Part shown: positions 37,873 to 48,200 of the stretch, piece by piece | Layout of the letters: every line of letters starts with the position of its first letter | Numbering within the stretch: the stretch's first letter is position 1 | Source of the DNA: Xiphydria camelus | Taxonomy: Eukaryota; Arthropoda; Insecta; Hymenoptera; Xiphydriidae | Assembly: GCA_963678675.1 (NCBI GenBank) | Contig: OY783197.1 | Location: forward strand, 29,509,470-29,573,469 | Direction: 5' to 3' | DNA length: 64,000 nucleotides | Translations under genes and position numbers: made by a program | Notes under the pieces: generated by a model | Seen by the model: only the letters and a program-made list of their open reading frames with translations | The model's database searches: none | Told to the model about the DNA's origin: nothing

Positions 37873-39799
37873 ATGCGGTATTACGAGCGATCGTGCAGTA
37901 TCTACGACACTGTGCGAATCATTGGTGTAAGTGCAATCGTCTGTGGAAGGAGAAAGAGCACACAAGGTGGGGCTAGAAACCGTCAGAGCTCTGTCACCGC
38001 TCACCGATTACGTTAACGTTTATAAGGCTTGCGCGGCAAACGGGTTTTAGTACTCGTTGCTGCACTAGCGGAGAAGTCGCGGAAAACCAACTATGGCCAA
38101 TGTTCGGACACACGTGGGTGCACATTTGCCATTGTACATAAATACATACGTATACGTATCCATCACTGATACGAACACGCGGAAAACTCCCTTCTCGTGT
38201 GTTCTTTCACGCTCATTTCATTTCGTCGAGACTGCAGCTGCGGGGTGTGCGGTATCATTCGATAAGGCAGCGTACATGCGGTTGCGTGCGGTTCATCGCG
38301 CGCAATGAAATTGTACTCGTATAAAATTCGAGTTCAACCGTCCGGCCGTAACGGCGAATCGCGAGATCGGAAGAATAATGTCGCCGGATTGTCGGTTCCT
38401 CCTGTGTTAATTTGAAAATACGCCTCGCAACGCGCGCAGTGATCGCGTGATCGAAAAGTTCACACGGTTGGATCGGCGTGTGGAACGATCCGCCGATAAG
38501 AAAGCGAAAGGGAATTCATCCGCGCGTTCTTCGTATCGCTTTATACGGGGGAAAGTACTTTCTCCACGCGTACGCATAGCATGTACATATCTCGCGTCCG
38601 AACGGTTCCAGCCCTCCGGATACGTATACCGATCGTTATACATACATAATATGGTCCGACGTTATATGTACATACGTATACAGGGTGTGCGATTTCCAGG
38701 TGAACATTTAGATGCGGGTAGTCTTTCGCGTAGGTAGTTCGAATGTCTGACCGGGTTCAACCTCAAAATCTATCAGTAAGCACTGCTTGGATTTTCAGAG
38801 TTGAAAATGCGATTCGTCATGTGAGCTCTCGTGTGCGGGAAATCTGATACCTCAAGGGTTAGATGTACGGTTATTTTTTATCAGTTTACCGCAGAAAATT
38901 GAAAGATTCCACTCGTTTAAGAATACTTTTTTTCTTTTATCTTCCAATACATCCATCAAAGCCTCTGGGAAAATCGAACGTATAGTCGTAATAGTTATTT
39001 TGGTGACAGCTGTTCGTGGTGCTCGATGATCGGCACTACGTTTTCGTGATTACTTCAAGTTGTCGAAAATTCAAGGAATAGCAATTCAGTCGCCGTGCCT
39101 TTAAAATACAAGACAAAACCGAATAATCAGCCGAAGGACACCTTCAGCTATCCATCCCGTGGGAGTGGAGTTTCAGCCGCCATATTGGAAAATAATAACC
39201 AAAATCAGATTTTTTTTTTGCGAATATCTCACTTCCCCTGATCAACTGATACTTTCTGCAGCCAATGGTTTTATTGACCCTACCACGCCGTATCTCACTT
39301 CACAGGGCCTGAGGAAAGTATCCGCGTTCTCGCGTGGCCCTAACTATATATTCGTCGTGGAAAAAAAATAAACAACCTTTTTTTTTTGTAGAGAATTCAA
39401 CCTTCCGCAATATCGAATGGAGCTGTTTTTGATTTAGTACGAACGGGACGACAGATATTCGCGAAAAACCTGATCTCGACAACCACTTTCCAATATGGCG
39501 GCTGAAGCTCCACTTCAACGAGGTGGATAACGCAGGGTGCTGCAACCGACTTCTAAACGAAGCGGATACAATTTTCTCCCGCTTTGTTCGAATTATTCGA
39601 TATCGAAATGTACTTGCCGACTGCGTCTACGTATGCATAGCTGCGATAACTGTAAATACTCGTATCTGTAGATAGTCGTCGATGAAATAGTCGCTGCAAC
39701 TCTCCTATTCTCTGATTGTATGCATGGTTGCATTTTTACGAAAAAGAAAAATTGCAAATAGTATCTTATGTCATTAGGCGGAAATCCGAGGTTTTTTCA

Positions 39800-40168
39800 G
39801 ACTGTGTTTAATTAGGTCGTAACACGAGGTATGGTGGGAGGACCATGCCTCGTGCTACGACCACCATGCCTCCACCATACCTTGTGCTTCGACCTAAACA
39901 CAGCCTTAAAAATCCGAGGATTTCAGCCGAATGTGTGACTAACATATACTATTTTTTCTCACGAATGTGCCCGTTTCTCAAAACAAAACAAACAGACACC
40001 AGGTATACACGGCTCATTTCACGTTGCGTTTATCAGTTTTGAAAAAGGACCCACTTCGGACTAAGCAATCTTTTAACAGCCTGCGGACTCCTGGTCGGTG
40101 TCACGCGGGAGAAATGCGATCTTACGGTCTAAAAATAGGCTGGAAAAGGCCTCGAAATGGGCATGAGT
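39800..40168. repeat. Dispersed repeat, inverted relative to the copy at 43.55-43.86 kb
   Basis: It begins with an internal palindrome (GGTCGTAACACGAGGTATGG and its inverse ending near 39895). It continues through AAAATCCGAGGATTTCAGCC and CTCACGAATG(T)GCCCGTTTCTC to CTCGAAATGGGCATGAGTGA. The same blocks appear inverted at 43553-43860. Confidence 0.75.
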
Positions 40169-40174
40169 GAGGAA

Positions 40175-40407
40175 AGCGTGCGAAGCGAGTACGGCAATCA
40201 CACTCGTTAAAACGGCGCGAAACAACCGAATAACGAATTCTATTTTTTGTCACTCAGTTTCAAATACATACGAGGTTGACGATTTCATGCACTGTGCAGG
40301 TTATTTCATGCACTGCGCAACTTTTCACGAATTGGTGTGTGAAAGATGATTTCACATGCGTCGAGGACGCCCATGAAACCGAGTATTTGACACTGAGTGA
40401 CAAAAAA
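40175..40407. repeat. MITE-like repeat, second copy at 55.24 kb
   Basis: From 40243 TTTTTTGTCACTCAGT is mirrored by ACTGAGTGACAAAAAA ending near 40407. The interior and about 70 bases upstream (GCGAAGCGAGTACGGCAATC) recur at 55238-55468 with few differences. Confidence 0.75.
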
Positions 40408-40636
40408 TAAAATAAATGAACAACGTTCGCATTAGATTCGTCATTTTTAGAATGGTAACATGAAGGACTATACGAAATTAAGTAGAATGTATATGTAGGT
40501 ACATATATACATACATATGGAAGCTGTTAAGTAAAACAGTGTCAACCCAAAAGGGAACCCGTGTGGGTTGACACTTTATTGCTTATTATCAGAGTGTCCA
40601 CATATTATAGGTGAGAAAGAGAAAGTAAATGAAGGG

Positions 40637-40640
<4 letters not shown>

Positions 40641-40687
<47 letters not shown>
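40641..40687. repeat. (GA)n microsatellite
   Basis: An AG dinucleotide run of about 47 bases, about 80 bases upstream of exon 2 of gene E. Confidence 0.95.
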
Positions 40688-40693
<6 letters not shown>

Positions 40694-40770
40694 AGGCGTT
40701 TGCAATTGCATATATGAATAAAATATGAAGTTTTGATATACGGTTTGATACAAATGTGTGCTCCTTTCAG

Positions 40771-42560
40771 ATATTAATTTTGGCAGTAATCGTGTTTGGA
40801 CTCGTTTTCTCGATACCCCAACCTGGTGGTGGACACGGAAAAGAGCAGTGAGTATTGCGTATATGTGTAATGGTAACCCAATGACAAATTACATGTGCTA
40901 TTTAGGTATGTTTGAGCCCCGGAGATTGGAAAGCTGAACCTCTGTATAACCAGTGCTCTTTTCATGGCAATAGCGAAGAAGCTATATGTATACGTACGGG
41001 AACAGAAAAATAACAAGTGTGGCAATTATTTTGGTTACAACTATTCGAGTTTAGTCATCAGCACCAGTTTATTATTACTATTGATGCAACCTTTTTTTTT
41101 AGCCAACGGACGTAAAAACAGTTGCGATGGCTTTGATGAGCTAGTGCTGATTGGTCTGTGGTACACTCGAATATGTAGCAGTGACCAAAAAAATAGTAGC
41201 CACAACTGTTTCTTTTCTTTCCTCTAGTCAACCCTAGAGACTACACATGTATATCTATGTATGTCAATAGCATTTGGCACAGAGACTGAAGTAAGCTTTA
41301 TCGGTGTACGACTAGTGTGTAACTTATTGCTAGAGTTTGTCGCAGTGCATTCGACTACTGTGACCCGGATATGTAGTGGTTATGTGTAGCAGTACCTGAA
41401 ATATTACTGCTACTATTGACAGACTTTAGTGGGTCCGTGGAGCCTCGGTTGTAAGCCTTACTAGAATTGAGTTTCATCGCACGGCCCTTCTTTCGATTCC
41501 GATGCGCTTCACAGGGTATCGATGTCGTCGAATTTATTGACCAGAGAACATCGCAAAAATTTGCCAGTCCGCTCAATCTCTTCATATACCTAGTTTCTAT
41601 AAATTCTCGGAAAGCACTCTACACTGTTATCCAATTCCACTTCGAAGGCCTTTCCCAATCTGTCCATGGACTCAGGGTTCGTTTCCCGTTCGATTTCACT
41701 ACGATCGCATTCTAGTGATTATTATTATAATATACATATCCCCCGTATTTTTGATCTGATACACGACAGTGCAACGGGTTGCATATCGGTCGGTGCACGC
41801 AGTCTGCAATGGTTTTCCGTATGTAGTTCGGTGGTACATAATACCAACAGCCCCCCAAGATCCGAACCAAATAACATCGCTTACGTTTATTTTCTTCATC
41901 ATTCGAGAAAACACTTACGAGTATTATTGAAGCTACCTCGGAGAGTCGGTTGCTCTAAACACAAATGAGATGACTGATTTTTTTCACAAGACTGATAGTT
42001 CTATTTGGTTCGGATCTTGGCTGTCGGTAGTAGGTACCTACCATTGAATTATGAAAAACCACAGAGGACGAGGTCCATCAATCGATATAAAACTCGCTGC
42101 ACTGGCATGTATGAAGCCAAACACGGGGTATGTAATTCTTGTGATGGATCAAAATAATAGGATATAAGGTAGAGTCAAGTACTACCTCAGTTTCATCCAG
42201 ATGATACAAGTACGCGACAATGCAATTTTATACGATGGTTTCTCATGCGCGCAAGACAAAATAATTAATTTTCCGACGTAGTACTCATATGAATAATTTT
42301 GATTAATGTCATGTATAATTGCAGTGAAAATCACGAAGCTGAAAATGTTGACTCGGGCCACTTTAACTATCATAGGCTCATGTGAAAAAAAATAGGACTG
42401 ACTGAAAATTATTCTGCTCAGTATCCACTTCGTAATTCATGTGCCGAAGCTGATCCACACTCATCATCATACGCATACAAAGAAGATTCACCACCATCCA
42501 GTGAAATCCAGCGGTGGCGGAGGTCATTCTCACGAACACATAGAAGATGGATGGCGATGA
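40771..42560 (+). CDS. IHVP-family secreted protein E, short histidine-rich type (first exon unplaced)
   Basis: Exon 2 is 40771-40847 (acceptor CTTTCAG; ILILAVIVFGLVFSIPQP, then GGGHGKE, ending in CA before GTGAGT). Exon 3 is 42422-42560 (TGA at 42558). They join in frame to 71 residues. The split His is followed by IHFVIHVPKLIHTHHHTHT, the motif followed by a His/Thr block, then a short SSGGGGHSHEH tail. The initiating exon is ambiguous: 37873-37926 (starting MRYYER, donor GTAAGT) and 38742-38774 (starting MSDRVQ, donor GTAAGC) both fit phase 0. AATAAA at 42832-42837 is a plausible poly(A) signal. His-rich mature peptides may bind metal or act in matrix assembly; this is speculation. Confidence 0.75.
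41735..42130. repeat. Inverted pair of a dispersed repeat, intron 2 of gene E
   Basis: CAACGGGTTGCATATCGGT and the later CCAAGATCCGAACCAAATA (to about 41870) are matched by an inverted relative at about 42000-42130 (TATTTGGTTCGGATCTTGG, then CACTGGCATGTATGAAGCC). Further family copies are at 14.9 kb, 51.9 kb and 52.3 kb. Confidence 0.6.
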
Positions 42561-43552
42561 GTGACTCTCATTCATTGTCTCACCCGTATGATTAATTTCA
42601 CCAGTCACTCAGAACGGTTGTAGCGGCAAATATTATCTAGACTCAAGTCTCCAGTGGGATCTTGATAACGAACGGTCACTTGATATAAGAACGACAGTAG
42701 AGTATGTACGCATCAACGGGGGGGGGGTTAGTCATAAAAATCAGTTACTCGATACGTCATTATTTTCGCCTATACACCGTAGAGACTGTGTTATAATGTC
42801 ACATGCGGGGGGATTGTACACAGACGTGAATAATAAATGGTACAGATGCACGTACACTTCGCGTGCGCGATAATGTTGATGCGTAAGGCGAGACCCGCGG
42901 TAGCACGCGAGGAAGGAAACATCGCACCGAAATATCTGGCAATACCTACATATTATGTTTACTTTCACCTTCAACCGAAGGAGCCGTCAGATGGTAGAAT
43001 TAGTTCTCAACGGTACACTATTCTACCGTTGAAGATGTGCTGTCACGTACATACACATACGCCACGCGTATGTGCATGTCCAGAGAGCACAGAATTGTGT
43101 ATCCGCAGTAGATTGTTCCAACTTCAAGTAGGAATGTTGATCATATTTGATCAGAACCTTCGTACTCCAAGTGCTATTGGAGAGAATGAAAGATATGGGA
43201 ACACATGTACAGCATGGGTAGGATGAGCGCAACCCCGATTTTAGCTATGTAATGGTAATATCAAGCTGGGTGTCTCCAACTCTGTTCTTATAATAACGGC
43301 GATACTGTATTTAGATGTACCTACATATAAGAAAAAACCAGAAAAATATAAAAATCTCAGAAATACCGTCTTACATTTTATCCATCGAAATACATGTAAA
43401 CACGAGAAATTGTTCATTATTCGCGAAATATTTAGAAAACATTATAAAGGGTGTAATGGCCAAGAGGGCTGAAACGGGAGGAATTAAACTCTTTCCGAAT
43501 GTTATATGTATGCATAATATAGTCAAATTTTAGTTGACAAATAACGTTTTCA

Positions 43553-43870
43553 TCACTCATGCTCATTTCGAGGCCTTTTCCAGCCTATTATTAGACCGTA
43601 AGATGGCGTTCTTCCCACGTGACACCGACCGGGAGTCCGCAGGCTGTTAAAAGATTACATACAATTAGTCCGAAGTGGGTCCTTTTTCCAAACTGATAAA
43701 CGCAATGTGAAATGAGCCGTGTATACCTGTCTGTTTGTTTTGTTTTGAGAAACGGGCATTCGTGAGAAAAAATAGTATATGTCATTCGCGCGGCTGAAAT
43801 CCTCGGATTTTTAAGAGAGACTGCGTATTTAGGTAATTCGTAGCACGAGGCTTGGTGAGGGGACGAGGCT
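43553..43870. repeat. Dispersed repeat, inverted partner of 39.8-40.17 kb
   Basis: It carries the same blocks as the earlier copy in reverse orientation, ending with GTAGCACGAGGCTTGG. The two copies flank the coding exons 2 and 3 of gene E. Confidence 0.7.
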
Positions 43871-43915
43871 CGCCTTTGACGCAGCGTCTAAAAGTACGTT
43901 GCGTATTTATTGTTC

Positions 43916-44311
43916 GTCGCCGGCAGTAGCCGAGTGGTCTAAATGCTGGCCTCTCGAAGACTGCTCGGGCGATAGGTCTAGGGTTCGAATCCCGGGGCTT
44001 GCGGAAAAATAATTTTTCCGGGATCCGGGGATCGAGCTAAGACCGGCTGTACTCGGGGTGGGGAGGGGGGGCTTCTGCACGGAGGACCGCCTTCCCCAGT
44101 GAGTGAGGACAGGGAGGGGCCCCCCCTCAGGTTGGGACACCTGGGAGGGCTAGGGGACTCCTGCATGCCATCTGCATGGAGGCCCTGGGCTCACCGGGGG
44201 TCGTGGGCGGAGGGGGGGGACTCCTCTCTGCTGAGTGGCCCCAAGTGTGGCTCGGGTACAATGGTCCAAAAAGGACTGAGTGCCCGTTAAATGCTAAGTA
44301 CAGTACAGTAC
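43916..44311 (+). mobile_element. tRNA-derived SINE with 9-bp target duplication
   Basis: The head resembles a Leu/Ser-type tRNA: A box in AGTAGCCGAGTGGTCTAAAT and B box GGTTCGAATCC. A GC-rich body follows and the tail is a short AGTAC repeat. TTATTGTTC flanks both sides (43907-43915 and 44312-44320). A second copy lies reversed at 58.9-60.9 kb. There is no open frame; it would depend on a LINE. Confidence 0.85.
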
Positions 44312-45236
44312 TTATTGTTCATTCATTTATTTCGATATCAAATAATTATAATATTAACTCGGTTCAATACAATTTGTCGTACTATGCAACCTTCTCGTCA
44401 TTGGATGAGAAAGTAGACATAATTGCAACTTGGAAATTCGTCCGTAAGGACGACTATACAATACACATAGGAACGCATTGGTGTAAGGAAAAAAGAAACA
44501 CGAGATTATACAATATTTTTCTCTTTGTGAAAAAATATATTCTCTTTTTCTTCAAAAAGTCGGAGTAAAAAATAAAACTTAAACGTAACACACAGTGCTC
44601 ATTTAAAAGGTAACCATATACATAGGTAAGGCCTTGTCAGATCTGGTGGCGTGCAATAAAATGACGTGTGTACAGGATTTTCTTTGAACACGTAAATATA
44701 ATCGGTCTTCCAACGAGCTTTGTACTTTGGACGATGATGCCCGAATCAGGCATATGGTTTTCCATTGATTGCTGCGAAGCTTTCCATCCGTTAATCCTAT
44801 ATTCCTCGTAGAATTTTCGGTGATGGGACCTGTGTCATGATGCGAGGTAAGGACGGATCTGTGGAATGCAAAAATTTATCGTGCAGCGTATAAAACAGTA
44901 CTTCTGACAAGTTGTACGTTACTAATTTCTTCCGACCATCAATTTCTCGTAGTGCAACGCTCTGCGTTATCCTGAATACGAATTTAACACGGATCGAACA
45001 CATCTGCCTCTGATCTTACATATGGTCGGGAGTACAAGTTGAGAGCAGTTTCAGAGCAATTTCGTCACTTGTGCGCGGTAACTATATATATATGGTATAA
45101 CTTTAATTCTCTCCCCTAGTTGGCGCGACAGTGGTACATGTATTTTTCTGGAAACAATGTATGGTAAGCAAATAATAACATACCACCTTACACATATGTA
45201 CATTTATGTGAACACCGGATCGACGCGGCAGTCTCT

Positions 45237-48200
45237 TTACCACCAAGGCTTCTCCTCGACGTGGATTGGCACGTGCACCTTCTCGTAGTGATGGACGGGC
45301 ACGGGCACCGGTACATGAACCTTCTCAACGTGGTGCACCGGAACTGGAATCGGAACAGCCACTTTCTCCACATGATGTACGGGATATGCTATTTTTTTCA
45401 CGTGATGATGGTGGACCGTATGCACGTGATACGGGATGTGAATCACGTGATGTTCACTGAAAGATCGATAGAGATCCAATTACACGTTTGACTGAAGAAT
45501 CATAAAGTTAACTTTCGTATGCAGACTGCCAAGTGTCACGATACCATAATACAGGTACATATACAATGTATTCTCTTGCGGTGAGATAACTTTCTCAAGC
45601 TTAGAGTTTTCACCTCTTGTGGAAAACAAATTTACCAGAAACTCTACGTCAGTGTTACAACAATTTGAAAATGTTCGTGCCAGAGTACTACGAAGTTTTT
45701 TTTTTATAACTCATGCATGTAATATATTGTATGGCGCGATGTAAGTCGTAATTTTTTCTAGAAAATTTGTATGAGATTCTATTATACGAACCTCAACAAT
45801 TTTTTATCAAACGGGTACAGTTCATCATAGTGATCCATTCTTCGAGTTTCCACAACGATTTACAATTTACCGGGGCATCGAAACAACTACGAAGATGTAT
45901 AAACGTTGGTGCGCAGGTATGAAAAAGTGTTGTGCGTAATAAATAGTACAGAGACACTTACTGATGGCCCCCCCAGCTGCTGGGCGCTGGTGCAGCCGAA
46001 GCTGCCGCCAGAATTCCGAACACGAGCAGCTGAAATGCGATTGTAATTTTGTGACAAATGTCGAGTTTTTTGATTGCGCGTATATGGGCCAAAATACTTT
46101 TTGATGCCTAATTTGAGTAGTAACGCAGTGTAGCAGTAACGCAGTAGTAAATATTTAATAGCTTCATAAATGTATACTAAATGGAAAAACAAAAGGCAAA
46201 CATTTTGTACCTGTCAAAACTGATACCTAGCTAACTGTATATGAGAATAAAAATAATGCAAATATCGTCAGTACTTAGTATCGTCGTCTTTCGATGGCGG
46301 TAACGCAGCGGTGACGCAATAAACACATGCACCTCTCCCGATGACTGTGGAACGACTGATGACGGTCGCGGCCGCAGCGACCGTTGTTTGTTTTACAAGT
46401 TACAACAAGTCGAACGAAATGAGGTACATTAAATTGTAATACACTTACTTTAACGTATATTTTCTTATAGTAACGCAGGGTAGTTAAGATTTTATTCTTT
46501 GTCGGGGACACAGTGTAAAATATTTTTTATTTTATTAACCCTTTTAAGTAAAAAGTATCTATTGGAATTGTAATAAAGTTCAAACTTATAACTTTGATAA
46601 CGATATTCAAGTACAACGGCATCTAGGAGAAATTGTGAGAAATTGCTCTTTATAGCATGAGACTCATGCTCCAGGATAGCAATATTTTGTGTGAAAAACG
46701 ACTGCGTTACTAAGAAAGACAACAATGTTACCACAATTTGCGACTAAATAATATAAAATTTTTATTATATTTTATGTTGTGGAATAGTAAAATATTGTTA
46801 TATTTATGAACGACTGTATTTTTTCACAATATTGTATGGTTTTTTCATGAAAAGTGAAATTCATCTGAAGGGACAGATTTTTAGCATCAAGAAGAATTTT
46901 GGCCCATATACACGATGCGAGCTTTCATTCAATCTGGGCGTGCCCGGCATACGTGCCGTTTTCACATTTCGTCGCTCTTTTAACATACTTCAGCGACCGA
47001 TTACGTGGAGGTAATGTAAAAATGCTTCGACGTCGCTATCTGTCCCAATCTACGAAGAACTGGTGTGCACGCACAGCCATATATGTACACGGAGAGAAAT
47101 CGTCAGTACTATTTGCCTGAAATTCGGGGAAAAAATACCCAACTAGTACGGTAATCGTGTTGCATTTGGTCAGTAAGGTAAAAAATATCATGCATTCAAA
47201 GAGTTTTTCATGTTCTCGAAAGTAAAATGTGACCTCTGTATCAAATAAAAAATGTGGTTGGAATAGATGAAAATTATGGCTGAGATAGATTGAAAGTGTC
47301 AAACAATGAGAGAGATTTTACTGTTTTCGGGGTAGAAACTGCTGCACCGGTACGGTAAAATATACTAACCTGTACTGAAATTATTACTAACCTCAAGGAT
47401 TACTTTTTTCCCACCAATTAGAATATAAATTTACCGTTCAATATGTGAGACTTTTTATTTTACGTTCTTATATTTTTTATTTATCCGTGAGCAAATTTTC
47501 TTCACCTTATTAAGTGAAAATTAATCATTAAATTAAAATTGTATGGAAATTTTGTTCTAATTACTTGTTTAATATCGGGAATTGAATTCTTTTCCTGACA
47601 TTTGAGCTAAGTGCATTTATTTGTGACCGTTGCTATCGAGCGTCGGGTCGTTCCGCGTCTCTCGTACCAGTGCAGTGCCGAAAAGTTCGCATCACGGAGA
47701 AAGTCGCGGCATCGGGGTACGTACCCGCGCTTGCCTGTGCCAGAAATAGCAGTTTATTGCGGCCAGGTAGTAAATGATCGCTGCAAACGACGAGTATTTC
47801 TAACTTCCTTGCTACGCATTCATTACTAATGAAAATTCGACAGATTTTGTAGGAAATATTTCCCGAAAGAACAGTTTATTGATGAATGCTACTGATTGTG
47901 AGTTACAACGTGATGAATGTGACTGCGACTTGACTTCGGCTCTTCGCCGAAGTAGCTCTTGCGATGGTCGAAGGAGAGAATGACCACCGAGCTGCCCAAA
48001 CCGTCCTTATGCCCGGCTCGTCCCTTGTTCCGAGCCGATCACCGTGCGTTCTCAGGTAGCGTCGGTGTCCTGTTAATCGGACGATCGGTATGGTCGTCCG
48101 TGCGTCATCGAGGATGTTCCGTTAACGGCCCGCAGACCCTAGGTTTTCTCCGTCAAATCGTTCCTCCCACTTTTCTGCTCAGAAGGACAAATGATATACA

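Noticed and set aside
38093..38113. MANVRTH as first exon of gene E with donor GTGGGT
   Set aside because: The donor is weaker than those of the candidates at 37873-37926 and 38742-38774.
43917..44003. Functional tRNA gene (Leu/Ser-like)
   Set aside because: A and B boxes are good but the acceptor stem pairs poorly and the sequence runs on into a SINE body with target duplications.
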